From NCBI RefSeq assembly GCF_039621805.1, contig NZ_CP155073.1:1798001-1862000 (forward strand): 64,000 nt of DNA, written 5' to 3'. Below, piece after piece: positions 44,379 through 53,174 of the stretch; the stretch's first letter is position 1, and every line of letters begins with the position of its first letter. Position numbers and translations under genes: made by a program. This DNA comes from Paraburkholderia sp. PREW-6R (lineage in GTDB: Bacteria; Pseudomonadota; Gammaproteobacteria; Burkholderiales; Burkholderiaceae). The notes below the pieces were generated by a model. It made no database searches and was not told where the DNA came from. It saw nothing but the letters and a program-made list of their open reading frames with translations.

Positions 44379-45059
44379 ATGTCGCTTTTTGACAGCATTT
44401 CGCGCACGCTCAAAGGTCTCCTGAACGACGCAGCCGATTCGGTGCAGGACCCGTCGCGTGACTCGCGCCAGATCGTGCGCGAGCTCGACGAGAGCATCGC
44501 CAAAGCTGAGAATTCGCTGATCGAGATTCAGGCGCAGGTCGCCACGCAGCAAAGCAAGCGCGATGTCGCCGCGGACAAGGCAAGGAAGTATGAAGACGGC
44601 GCAAAGCGCGCGCTGCAATCGGGCGACGAAGCACTCGCTCGCGAAGCACTCGGCGCACAGGCGAACGCGGAAGCGGAACGCGACGCGCTTGCGAAGGAAC
44701 TGGTTACGCTGGAGCCGTCGGTTGCACAGTTGAAGAGCCAGATCGAAGACATGCGCACGCGTCGCAACGACCTGAACGCGCGCTCGAATATTCTTCAGGC
44801 GAAGCAGCAGATCGCCCAGGCGAAAGATGTGGCGGCAACCGCGCTTGGCGGCATTGGCGGCAAGAATCTGTCGGAAGATTTTCAGAAGCTCGAAGATAAG
44901 GTCGCATTGTCGAATGCGCGTTCGGACGCACGCCTGAATTCCGCCGACGTGAAAAGCGGCAAGGCGCTCGACGACAAGCTTGCCGATCTGAACCGTGGTC
45001 CGTCCGTCGACGATCGTCTCGAAGCGTTGAAAAAGCAGTTGAACACGCCGGCCCAGTAA
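44379..45059 (+). CDS. pspA: PspA/IM30-family membrane-stress protein
   Basis: 226-residue, almost entirely coiled-coil protein (MSLFDSISRTLKGLLNDAADS, then long helices rich in Ala, Glu, Lys and Arg). PspA binds the inner face of stressed inner membrane and preserves the proton gradient. GGAGG precedes the ATG. pspB, pspC and pspF are absent nearby; instead a TPR/transmembrane protein follows 78 bases downstream, suggesting a two-gene unit ending at the terminator at 46388-46413. Confidence 0.88.
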   Translation: MSLFDSISRTLKGLLNDAADSVQDPSRDSRQIVRELDESIAKAENSLIEIQAQVATQQSKRDVAADKARKYEDGAKRALQSGDEALAREALGAQANAEAERDALAKELVTLEPSVAQLKSQIEDMRTRRNDLNARSNILQAKQQIAQAKDVAATALGGIGGKNLSEDFQKLEDKVALSNARSDARLNSADVKSGKALDDKLADLNRGPSVDDRLEALKKQLNTPAQ

Positions 45060-45137
45060 TTGCGTGCATAGCACGGGCCGCAACGGCGGCCATCGAAATG
45101 CACTGAAGGAGACGGGCGCGCTGCGCCCGGTCCGTAC

Positions 45138-46340
45138 ATGAAAAAAGTTATCGCAAGCGTGTTCGCATCGCTGCTGCTCGCGTCGGCCTCGGCTTTCGCC
45201 GTGCCGACGGCTCAGCAGATCGAGTCGGCGATGTCGCAGGGCAACTGGCAGCAGGCCGACGCTGGTCTAAGCGAAGTATTGCAGGCGCATCCGAACAACG
45301 CCCATGCGCATTATCTGTATGCACAGGTGCTCGACCGCGAAGGCCGCCCGGCCGACGCGCTGGCGCAGGTGCAGCAGGCGAAAACGCTGGACCCGCAAAT
45401 CCGCTTTACCGATCCGACCCGCTTCGCGCAGACTGAAGCGCGCATTCGCAGGAATGCGGAGCGCACCGGCGGTGCCGGTGGCGGTACGTCGAGCCGCGCG
45501 CCCAATCCTTTCGCGCAACAGACTTCGCCGGCTGTGCAGCAGCAGTCGGCCATGGTGCCTCAGGCACCTCAACGACATGGTCCGGGGGCGGGTATGTGGA
45601 TCGGAATCATCCTTCTCGTCGTGGTGATTGCGCTGGTATTGCGCTGGACCTTGCGGCGCGCCCGTACGCAGGACGACACGCGCGCCGACGACGATCGTCG
45701 CGTGCAACTCAAACGCGCCACGGATATGCTCAACGCCGTGCGCTCGCTCAAGCTCGACGTGAAGCTTTCCACCGCGCCGGGTCATGAGGCGCTGGAGAAG
45801 GAAGTCGAAGGCGTCGAAGAACAGTTGCGTGGCGTGATGGAAAGCCTGTCGAACAGCAAGAATCCGGTGCCACCGTACCAACTGGACGAACTTGAACAGC
45901 GCATTGGCAGCTTGCGGGCGCGCGCGGACGGACGGCCCGATCCGTACGCCGCGCAGGCCGGCGCGGCGCAGCAGTCGCCGTATGCACAGGAAGCCGAACG
46001 GTTCGGCAATCCGCCGCAATCGCCCTATCCGCCTCAAGCGCCTTATCCGCAGCAGGGACCGTATCAGCAGCCGCCCGTCATCGTGCAGCAAGGCGGCGGT
46101 GGTTTTGGCGGCGGCATGGGCGGCCTGCTTACCGGCGTGCTGCTCGGCGAAGCGCTGAATTCGGGGCGTGAGCGCGTGGTGGAGCGAGACGTCATTGTCG
46201 ACGACGAATCGCGCCGCCGGGGCAACGACTCGAACGATGGCGGCGGTCTCGACTTCGGCCAGGGTTCGAACGACTGGAACGACGGCGGCGGCGTCGACAT
46301 GGGCAACAATGACGATTCGGGCGGCTGGACGGATACCTGA
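45138..46340 (+). CDS. TPR-domain membrane protein paired with PspA
   Basis: 400-residue protein. A signal peptide (MKKVIASVFASLLLASASAFA) is followed by a tetratricopeptide-like region (GNWQQADAGLSEVLQAHPNNAHAHYLYAQVLDREGRPADAL, in part) and a Gln/Pro linker. A membrane helix (MWIGIILLVVVIALVLRW) leads to a coiled-coil stretch, a Pro/Tyr/Gln repeat (PPQSPYPPQAPYPQQGPYQQ), and a Gly/Asp/Asn-rich end with an ERVVERDVIVDDES motif. The signal plus helix layout puts the TPR in the periplasm. The role is probably membrane stress sensing with PspA; this is inferred from the pairing. Confidence 0.75.
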   Translation: MKKVIASVFASLLLASASAFAVPTAQQIESAMSQGNWQQADAGLSEVLQAHPNNAHAHYLYAQVLDREGRPADALAQVQQAKTLDPQIRFTDPTRFAQTEARIRRNAERTGGAGGGTSSRAPNPFAQQTSPAVQQQSAMVPQAPQRHGPGAGMWIGIILLVVVIALVLRWTLRRARTQDDTRADDDRRVQLKRATDMLNAVRSLKLDVKLSTAPGHEALEKEVEGVEEQLRGVMESLSNSKNPVPPYQLDELEQRIGSLRARADGRPDPYAAQAGAAQQSPYAQEAERFGNPPQSPYPPQAPYPQQGPYQQPPVIVQQGGGGFGGGMGGLLTGVLLGEALNSGRERVVERDVIVDDESRRRGNDSNDGGGLDFGQGSNDWNDGGGVDMGNNDDSGGWTDT

Positions 46341-46387
46341 TCGACCACGCATCCAGTATCGGTTGGCCGGACACAGCCGTGCCCGAG

Positions 46388-46413
46388 AAAAAGGCTCCGC
46401 AAGGAGCCTTTTT
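46388..46413 (+). terminator. Intrinsic terminator after the pspA-TPR unit
   Basis: AAAAAGGCTCC-GCAA-GGAGCCTTTTT: 11-pair stem, stable GCAA tetraloop and a U-run, 47 bases after the TPR-gene stop. The remaining gap up to 46650 shows no gene. Confidence 0.92.
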
Positions 46414-46649
46414 CTTGCGCGGATCGATTTCATTCCGCCAATCCGGCCACTCTGCGCAACGCCGCATCACACGCCTTCTGCGCGTGCGCTCCGCTCACCT
46501 CATGCTGCGCGAGCAGCACCGAACCTGCGAACAGTCTGATGATAAAACGCTTCGCATAAGCCCCAACGTGTCGCTGCGCGCATCGGTGGAAAGTAGTCGC
46601 ACGCGTCAATTGCTTCATTCAATCCTTTTGCCGCATTATTTTTCCAACG

Positions 46650-48152
46650 ATGGAGACCTCCGTGACGCCTGCCTCATCCGCCCCGACCGTACCGCCCCGC
46701 ATCGCGATTGTCGGGAGCGGCTTTGCGGGAATCGGCATGGCCATTCGCCTGCTGCGGGAAGGCATCACGTCGTTCACGATCTACGAGGCCGCCGCGGACG
46801 TCGGCGGCACGTGGCGCGATAACACCTATCCCGGCGCGGCATGCGACGTGCCCTCGCATCTGTATTCGTTTTCGTTCGAGCCGAATCCAGCGTGGTCGCG
46901 TGCTTTCGGCGGACAGGCGGAAATCTTCGCTTATCTGAAGCATTGCGCGCGCCAGTACGGCGTCGATCCCTATGTGCGCTGCAATGCGAGGGTGAGCGCC
47001 GCGCGCTTCGACGAGGCGCGGCAGGTCTGGCATGTCGAGATCGACGCCAACGGCGTAACCGAGCATATCGAGGCCGACGTGGTGATCGCGGCGAGCGGTC
47101 CGCTGTCGCGCCCCGCGCTGCCGCAGATTGCCGGGCTCGATCGCTTTCGGGGCAAGCTCTTTCACTCCGCACGCTGGGACCACGCGTATCCACTCGAAGG
47201 CAAGCGCGTTGCCGTCATTGGCACCGGCGCGAGCGCGATCCAGTTCGTACCACGGATCCAGTCACGCGTCGCGCGGCTCGAACTGTTTCAGCGCACCGCA
47301 CCGTGGATCATGCCGAAACCCGACAGGCCGATCGGCTCTCGCGCACAGTGGCTGTTCCGCCATTTACCGTTCACGCAGCGCTTCGTGCGCAGCGCGATCT
47401 ACTGGCAACTCGAATCGCGCGCAATCGCATTCGTGGTCAATCCCAAACTGATGAAGTTGCCGATGAAGTTCGGCCTCGGCTATCTCGAACGTCGTGTGAA
47501 AGACCCCGTATTGCGTGCAAAGCTGACGCCGAACTACCGGCTCGGCTGCAAGCGGGTGCTGCTTTCGAGCGACTATTATCCGGCGCTCTGCCAGCCGAAT
47601 GTCGACGTGGTCACGACGGGCATCCGCGAGATCGTCGCCGACGGCATCGTAACCAACGATGGCATTCTTCATCATGCCGACGCGATCATTTGCGGCACGG
47701 GCTTCCAGGTCAACGACGTGGGCGCGCCGTTCGACGTGACCGGCATCGACGGCGCGGATCTCGGCGCGATGTGGCTACGCGATGGTCCAGAAGCCTACCT
47801 CGGCACGAGCGTGGCCAACTTCCCGAACTTTTTCATGATCGTCGGCCCGAACACCGGACTCGGTCATAACTCGATGATCTACATGATCGAGTCGCAGGTG
47901 CAGTACATCGCCGACTGCCTGCGCGTACTGCGCCGTCGCAACGCCCGCACGATGAATCTGCGCCCCGACGTGCAGCGCGATTTCAACGAGCGTCTGCAGA
48001 AAGAGATGCAGCACTCGGTGTGGGTTAGCGGCTGTCATAGCTGGTATCAGACGAAAAGCGGCAAGGTCACCGCGCTGTGGCCAGGCTTCACGTTCAGCTT
48101 TCGCAAACGGACGCGACGCGTACGGCCGCACGATTACCGTTTTGCGCGTTGA
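46650..48152 (+). CDS. Baeyer-Villiger-type flavin monooxygenase
   Basis: 500-residue FAD/NADPH enzyme. The first dinucleotide motif is GSGFAG (22-27) and the second GTGASA (191-196). Just before the second is the type I BVMO fingerprint FRGKLFHSARW (residues 166-176, FxGxxxHxxxW). Such enzymes insert oxygen next to ketones or oxidise S/N atoms. It is followed by a broken alpha/beta hydrolase, a common BVMO partner that hydrolyses the ester product. Substrate unknown. Confidence 0.9.
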   Translation: METSVTPASSAPTVPPRIAIVGSGFAGIGMAIRLLREGITSFTIYEAAADVGGTWRDNTYPGAACDVPSHLYSFSFEPNPAWSRAFGGQAEIFAYLKHCARQYGVDPYVRCNARVSAARFDEARQVWHVEIDANGVTEHIEADVVIAASGPLSRPALPQIAGLDRFRGKLFHSARWDHAYPLEGKRVAVIGTGASAIQFVPRIQSRVARLELFQRTAPWIMPKPDRPIGSRAQWLFRHLPFTQRFVRSAIYWQLESRAIAFVVNPKLMKLPMKFGLGYLERRVKDPVLRAKLTPNYRLGCKRVLLSSDYYPALCQPNVDVVTTGIREIVADGIVTNDGILHHADAIICGTGFQVNDVGAPFDVTGIDGADLGAMWLRDGPEAYLGTSVANFPNFFMIVGPNTGLGHNSMIYMIESQVQYIADCLRVLRRRNARTMNLRPDVQRDFNERLQKEMQHSVWVSGCHSWYQTKSGKVTALWPGFTFSFRKRTRRVRPHDYRFAR

Positions 48153-48339
48153 GCGGTGGCGGGGTGCGCCGCGCGTGCGCTCCCTTGCGGACGCGGACAA
48201 CGCCACACCGCGCGTGAACGTGCACCACAGCGTGTGAAAGCGCGCTGCCGGCCAGATGGAACCAGAATGGGAGACGACGAATGGCAAACCTCGAACTACG
48301 TTGCCGCCGGTTGCGCCATCGCCGCCACGCTCGCTTGCC

Positions 48340-48541
48340 GCGACGCTCGGCATCACCAGGGGGCCGACGCTCGTGCTGTGGGGCGCGCGGGATCGCTGGA
48401 TTCCGACGGCTCATGCGAGCGGGTTTTCAGTCGCACTCCGGGCGCGAAACCGGTGCTGTATCCGCGGCGCGGGCCTATTCTGACGGCGGGGGCGCCGAAG
48501 CGGGAGATATCGGATGTGCTGGCGTTTGCGGGGTCAGGCGG
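48340..48541 (+). pseudogene. Remnant of an alpha/beta hydrolase gene
   Basis: Frame 1 reads GITRGPTLVLWGARDRWIPT, the typical C-terminal strand of alpha/beta hydrolases with the catalytic Asp (PTLVLWGxxDRWIP). About 85 bases later another frame continues TPGAKPVLYPRRGPILTAGA then PKREISDVLAF, matching the end of the same family. The His-containing GH motif is replaced by GP. The upstream half of the gene is missing, and a frameshift separates the two parts. Confidence 0.65.
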
Positions 48542-48771
48542 GGCGTTTCCTCGCGGCGAGCTGAGCAGGTCACGCGTTATCCGCTCCCTCCTAGCAGGCG
48601 CAACAGTTCCCAAAGGAACTTGCAGAGCATGACGATGAGTTCCCACAAGTGGTAAAGCTGTTGCCAGGCTGTTACGCGGGCGAAGGAATCGAGCATTGAG
48701 CTTGCTGGTGGCCGTTTTCTGATTGCACATGATAACCACAGCGGGTTCTTGTGGACCTTTGCCGGTTGGCT

Positions 48772-49020
48772 GAGTGGTCTATCTGTTGCCCATGTTCGGG
48801 GCGGCATTCACGCATTGTGGCGGTTGCGGCCGGAAGATAACAAGCCGTGTGAGCGTCACACCGTGACGCCAGACAGTGTTCGCGCCGACCTCGAGCAGCG
48901 CATTGGTTCGATCTACGAATGATCCTCTTCGGACCTGATGATCTTGACGGAGCGGTCATCTGCCGCTGCCGACTGTGTGCATCCCGGCGGGCTCGCTGGG
49001 GAGCCAGCGTTTCCCCCTGT
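48772..49020 (+). repeat. Degenerate copy (A) of a 250-bp repeat element
   Basis: It shares with copy B the order TGGTCTAT...GTTGCCC.TGT.CGGGGCGGCA, then TTGGTTCGATCTACGAATGA followed by TCC (identical over 23 bases at 48904 and 49738 regions), then a GTCATC.GC...GACTG tail. The central palindrome seen in copies B and C is degraded here. Confidence 0.55.
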
Positions 49021-49102
49021 TCCGCAAATTGAGATATGTCTGATCGTGTTGTGCTGGCGCGCGTGCGAAGGTTCTTGCATCTTCAATGTATGCGAGAAAG
49101 CG

Positions 49103-49408
49103 ATGAAGTCATGTATGGTTTTGGCGGTGACGGTGGGCTGCGTGGCCGGTCTGAGCGGTTGTATTACGCCGACGCACACTTACGATGAGATTCATGCCCG
49201 CGGGTGGACGCGGGAGAGTTTCGAGCAGCGCTTTCCGGCTGGCACGACGGAAAAGCAGGTATTCAACAAGCTCGGAAGCCCTTTTGCATCTAAGAATGCG
49301 GGCGACCTGACGCGCTGGGATTACGTCGGCGGTGTGTCGGGCCAGGAGCATGTGATGTTTATTTTTCGAAACGCGCAGCTCGTGGAAAAGCGGTACGAGA
49401 ATTTTTAG
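49103..49408 (+). CDS. Small outer-membrane lipoprotein of the SmpA/OmlA (BamE-like) type
   Basis: 101-residue lipoprotein. The signal peptide ends in lipobox LSGC (Cys20), followed by a compact domain TTEKQVFNKLGSPFASKNAG ... WDYV ... VMFIFRNAQLVEKRYENF. This domain has the alpha-alpha-beta-beta-beta order and the V..KLG.P motif of SmpA/OmlA. It may help outer-membrane assembly, though it is shorter than true BamE and is not next to fur. It is flanked on both sides by repeat elements. Confidence 0.7.
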   Translation: MKSCMVLAVTVGCVAGLSGCITPTHTYDEIHARGWTRESFEQRFPAGTTEKQVFNKLGSPFASKNAGDLTRWDYVGGVSGQEHVMFIFRNAQLVEKRYENF

Positions 49409-49510
49409 TGCCCGGGCGCGGGCGGGCTTTTGCTTTTGGGGATGAGATTTCGGGCGCGCGCAGCGCGGGCGGCTGGTTTTGAATTTTGGTGGTTGTCCTT
49501 GGCGTTCGCT

Positions 49511-49594
49511 TTTTTTGTAGTTCGCCTGCGGCGTTGGGCTTTTTGTGGTTCGCCTGCGGCGTTTGGCTTTTTGTAGTTCGCCTGCGGCGTTGGC
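49511..49594 (+). repeat. Three 28-base tandem repeats
   Basis: TTCGCCTGCGGCGTT occurs at 49521, 49549 and 49577 with an exact 28-base period, separated by GGGCTTTTTGTGG-like spacers. The inner CGCCTGCGGCG is itself partly palindromic. The array leads directly into repeat copy B. Confidence 0.75.
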
Positions 49595-49852
49595 CTTTCC
49601 TTGTCTTGCTTGTGGTCTATTAGCGTTGCCCCTGTGCGGGGCGGCACTCACTTTCTTTGCGGCCGCAAAGAAAGTAAGCAAAGAAAGCGGCTCACACCGC
49701 CAGCCATGAAGCGGGCGCCCCGGCTTGGAGGGCATATTGGTTCGATCTACGAATGATCCCCCGCACACTCCCCGCCCGTGACACAGCCGTCATCCGCTCC
49801 CACTCCGCACTGCGTGCGTCGCGGACGGGTCTGCCAGGGAAACCAGTGGTGC
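49589..49852 (+). repeat. Repeat element copy B with 26-base palindrome
   Basis: The element begins GGCCTTTCCTTG, runs through CTATTAGCGTTGCCCCTGTG and contains a perfect 26-base palindrome at 49650-49675 (arms ACTTTCTTTGC / GCAAAGAAAGT, core GGCC). It continues with AAGCGGCTCACACCGC, AAGCGGG, CCCGCACACTCC and GTGACA..GTCAT. Copy C is the same element inverted. Confidence 0.8.
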
Positions 49853-49934
49853 ACTGACACGGCGGTGGGGCCATCGGCTTCGCCTCGGCGAGGCGCCGAG
49901 AAGATCAATGGTTAGTGTGCGCAGGGGCGCGCGG

Positions 49935-50192
49935 ACAACCGATGGTTGCGGATGTACCCGTCGGCGCGCGTAGCGCCGCCGGAAGAATGACTGCCTTGTC
50001 ACAGGAGCGGAGTGTGCGGGGACACGGATTCCAGATGGGCCACTGCATCCTGCAAGCCAAGGGACCCGCTTAAAAATTAGCGGTTTGAGCCGCTTTCTCT
50101 TGCCTACTTCTCTTTGCGGCGGCAAAGAGAAGTAGGTGCCGCCCCGCACAGGGGCAACGCTAATAGACCACAAGCGCAACAAGGAAAGGCCA
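49935..50192 (-). repeat. Repeat element copy C, inverted relative to copy B
   Basis: Read on the minus strand it follows copy B: GGCCTTTCCTTG, CTATTAGCGTTGCCCCTGTG, a hairpin at 50103-50136 (arms CCTACTTCTCTTTGC / GCAAAGAGAAGTAGG), AAGCGGCTCAAACCGC, AAGCGGG, CCCGCACACTCC and GTGACAAGGCAGTCAT. It ends 34 bases from the potI stop. The gap between B and C (49853-49934) holds nothing else recognisable. Confidence 0.8.
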
Positions 50193-50226
50193 AAAAAACA
50201 AGCAAACTAAAACCTGAACCTGAACC

Positions 50227-51045
50227 TCAAACCACCACACTCCCCCTCTTCCTCTCAGCCTTCTGCATGAAATAATTAACCACCACCACCCCAACAGTCA
50301 CCACAGCAATAAACAACGTCGCCAATGCATTCATTTCCGGATTCAACCCAAGCCGAACTCGAGAGAAAACAACCAGCGGCAATGTCGTCGACCCAGGCCC
50401 CGACAAAAACGCGGACAGAACAAGATCATCAATAGAAAGCGTAAACGACAACAACCACCCGGAAACAAGCGCCTGCGAAATCAACGGCAACGTAATAAAG
50501 AAAAACACGCGCAAAGGCGTTGCACCCAGATCGAGCGCCGCCTCTTCGAGCGATGGATGCAACTCCCTCACCCGCGACTGCACAATGATCGCGACATAAG
50601 AAATACAGAGCATCACATGTCCGATCCAGATCGTGAAAATGCCACGACCGGCAGGCCACCCCAGCCACTTCGCCATTTCAATGAACAGCAGCAGCAACGA
50701 AATGCCCTGAATCACCTCGGGAATGACCAGAGGCGCATTGATCATCCCCGTATAAAGCGTGAAACCACGAAACCGCCCCATTCTGGCCAGCACAAAACCA
50801 GCCCACGTGCCAATCACTACGGAAGCAAACGCCGTCAGCAACGCCACCCGCAATGAAAGCCACGCAGCCGCAATCAACTCGTCGTCCTGCAACAGTGCCG
50901 CATACCAGCGCGTCGAAAACCGCGTCCACACCGTCACCAGTTGCGACTCGTTAAACGAATACACCACCAGGCTGACAATCGGCACATACAGAAACAGAAA
51001 ACCGATGCCCAAAGCCAGCCACTGCAACAACCGGTTCGGCTTCAT
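50227..51045 (-). CDS. potI: Putrescine/polyamine ABC transporter permease
   Basis: 272-residue inner-membrane permease with six helices. The conserved cytoplasmic EAA loop is LEEAALDLGATPLRVFFFITLPLI. It belongs to the PotI/PotC half of polyamine importers. The ATG at 51045 overlaps the potH stop (ATGA); an upstream GTG/ATG frame would begin inside potH. It is the last gene of potF-G-H-I and is followed by the repeat region. Putrescine rather than spermidine is inferred from the four-gene layout. Confidence 0.9.
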   Translation of the reverse strand: MKPNRLLQWLALGIGFLFLYVPIVSLVVYSFNESQLVTVWTRFSTRWYAALLQDDELIAAAWLSLRVALLTAFASVVIGTWAGFVLARMGRFRGFTLYTGMINAPLVIPEVIQGISLLLLFIEMAKWLGWPAGRGIFTIWIGHVMLCISYVAIIVQSRVRELHPSLEEAALDLGATPLRVFFFITLPLISQALVSGWLLSFTLSIDDLVLSAFLSGPGSTTLPLVVFSRVRLGLNPEMNALATLFIAVVTVGVVVVNYFMQKAERKRGSVVV

Positions 51046-51974
51046 TTGCGCCTTTCCTCCATCGCCTTTGCCTGCGCGTACTGGAAAAACGCCATCGGTA
51101 CCAGTAACAGCAACACCATTGCACATGTGACGGCAGACGCCATCGGCCAGTCCGCGTTGTCGAAGAACTCATTCCACATTACGCGGCCAATCATCAGCGT
51201 GTTCGCGCCGCCGAGCAGTTCGGGGATCACGTACTCGCCTACCGCCGGAATGAACACCAGCAGACAGCCCGCGATAATGCCATTCTTCGACAACGGCAGC
51301 GTAATCTGCCAGAACGCCTTCCACGGCCTTGCGCCAAGATCGTAGGCGGCTTCGAGCAACGTCATGTCCATCTTCACCAGATGCGCGTAAAGCGGCATCA
51401 CGAGGAACGGCAAGTACGAATACACCATGCCGATGTAGACGGCGGTATTCGTGTGATACAGCTCGATCGGCGAATGAATCAGCCCGATCGACATCAGAAA
51501 GTTATTCAGCAACCCGTTGTTCTTCAGAATGCCGATCCACGCATAAACGCGAATCAGGAACGACGTCCAGAACGGCAGCATCACGGCCATCATCAGCAGA
51601 TTGCGGCTCGCCGGATTCGAACGCGCGATGTAGTACGCCATTGGATAACCGATCAGCAAACACAGCAGCGTCGAAATCGCCGCCACCACGACGGAGTTGA
51701 CGTAGGTCGCGAAATACAGGCTGTCGGTCAACAGAAACGCGTAGTGCGACAGATCGAGCGTGATGTGAATCGCGCCGTCAGCGAACTGGGTCAGCTCGGT
51801 ATAAGGCGGAATGCCGAGTTGCAGGTCGGCAAAGCTGATCTTTACGACGAGCAGGAACGGCACGAGGAAAAACAGCAGCAGCCAGACGAACGGTCCCGCC
51901 ACCACCGCCGTGCGGCCGGTGAGATTGAAGCGGCGCACCGGCCACGTTGCGAATGCGTTGAGCGTGCGCTTCAT
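51042..51974 (-). CDS. potH: Putrescine/polyamine ABC transporter permease
   Basis: 310-residue permease with an N-terminal cytoplasmic start (MKRTLNAFATWPVRRFNLTG) and six helices. The EAA loop is LLEAAYDLGARPWKAFWQITLPL. It pairs with PotI to form the channel. Its ATG overlaps the potG stop and its stop overlaps the potI start, so the three are translationally coupled. Confidence 0.9.
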   Translation of the reverse strand: MKRTLNAFATWPVRRFNLTGRTAVVAGPFVWLLLFFLVPFLLVVKISFADLQLGIPPYTELTQFADGAIHITLDLSHYAFLLTDSLYFATYVNSVVVAAISTLLCLLIGYPMAYYIARSNPASRNLLMMAVMLPFWTSFLIRVYAWIGILKNNGLLNNFLMSIGLIHSPIELYHTNTAVYIGMVYSYLPFLVMPLYAHLVKMDMTLLEAAYDLGARPWKAFWQITLPLSKNGIIAGCLLVFIPAVGEYVIPELLGGANTLMIGRVMWNEFFDNADWPMASAVTCAMVLLLLVPMAFFQYAQAKAMEERRK

Positions 51975-53143
51975 GATGTGAGGACCACGCCGGCAGATGC
52001 GCTCCAGCGCACGTACACTTCGTCGCCCCAGGTGGGCGTATCGATCTCGGTCAGCGCAAGGCTCGTTACATTCGCAATCACGGTCTTGCCGCCGTCGAGC
52101 TTCACGTGATACAGCGAATAGCCGCCCATGTACGCAATATTCGTGACCATGCCCTTACCCCAGTTGTACGCGCCTTCGGGCGGCTTGCGGGTCAGCGCGA
52201 TCCGCTCGGGTCGCACGGAAATGGTCACCGGCATGCCGAGCGGACCGGTAATGCCGTGGTTCACGTATAACCGGCACGGCAGGTCCGGGGTTTCGATAAA
52301 CACGTGATCAGGCTCGTCCTCGACCGTATGGCCCTCGAACAGATTGGTCGACCCGATGAACTCCGCCGAAAAGCGGCTATTCGGATACTCGTACACCTGG
52401 TGCGGCGTGCCGATCTGCACGATCTCACCCTCGCTCATCACGGCAATGCGCCCGGCCATCGTCATCGCCTCTTCCTGATCGTGCGTGACCATCACGCAGG
52501 TCACGCCGACCTTATCGAGAATGTTGACCAGTTCGATCTGGGTGCGCTGGCGAATCTGCTTGTCGAGCGCGGACATGGGCTCGTCGAGCAGCAGCAGCTT
52601 GGGACGCTTGACCAACGAGCGGGCGAGCGCCACGCGCTGCTGCTGACCGCCCGATAACTGATTGGGCTTGCGCTTCGCGAAACGGCCCATCTGCACGAGC
52701 TCGAGCGCGGCCTGCACGCGGTCTTTCAGTTCGGCCTTCGGCACGCCTTCCTGCTTCAGACCGAACGCGACATTGCTTTCCACCGTCATGTGCGGAAACA
52801 GCGCGTACGACTGGAACATCATGTTGACCGGCCGCCGGTACGGCGGCAGTTGCGAGAGGTCTTCGCCGTCGATCAGAATCTTGCCGGAACTCACGCTTTC
52901 GAGCCCGGCCATCATGCGCAGCAACGTGGATTTGCCGCATCCGGAACTGCCGAGCAGTGCGAACAGTTCGCCCTTCTTCACCGAGAGGTTCACGCCTTTG
53001 ACCGCGACGGTCTCGCCAAACTTTTTCACGACGTCGACGATCTGGACGAAATTCGCCGCTGCGTCTTCGGCCGCGACTGCAGCGCCCTGATTCGCGGATG
53101 GCACGACGGCCCCGGTCAGTGCGCCCGACTGCTCACTACTCAT
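51971..53143 (-). CDS. potG: Putrescine/polyamine ABC transporter ATPase
   Basis: 390-residue ABC ATPase. After an Ala-rich leader, Walker A GSSGCGKST, the signature LSGGQQQRVALARSLV, Walker B LLLLDEPMSALD and the H-loop VTHDQEEAM are all present. A C-terminal TOBE regulatory domain (MPVTISVRPERIALTRKP) follows. It energises uptake through PotH/PotI. It is separated from potF by 90 bases containing a stable hairpin. Confidence 0.92.
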   Translation of the reverse strand: MSSEQSGALTGAVVPSANQGAAVAAEDAAANFVQIVDVVKKFGETVAVKGVNLSVKKGELFALLGSSGCGKSTLLRMMAGLESVSSGKILIDGEDLSQLPPYRRPVNMMFQSYALFPHMTVESNVAFGLKQEGVPKAELKDRVQAALELVQMGRFAKRKPNQLSGGQQQRVALARSLVKRPKLLLLDEPMSALDKQIRQRTQIELVNILDKVGVTCVMVTHDQEEAMTMAGRIAVMSEGEIVQIGTPHQVYEYPNSRFSAEFIGSTNLFEGHTVEDEPDHVFIETPDLPCRLYVNHGITGPLGMPVTISVRPERIALTRKPPEGAYNWGKGMVTNIAYMGGYSLYHVKLDGGKTVIANVTSLALTEIDTPTWGDEVYVRWSASAGVVLTS

Positions 53144-53174
53144 CACAATGCATTACTCCGGCGTTTGACGAACA

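Noticed and set aside
49511..49594. CRISPR-like array from the 28-base period
   Set aside because: Repeat and spacer together make 28 bases, spacers are near-identical, and no cas genes are present; an ordinary tandem repeat.
49409..50226. Several small frames in the repeat region, often predicted as proteins
   Set aside because: They follow the repeat element and its hairpins rather than showing codon bias or ribosome sites; treated as non-coding repeat DNA.
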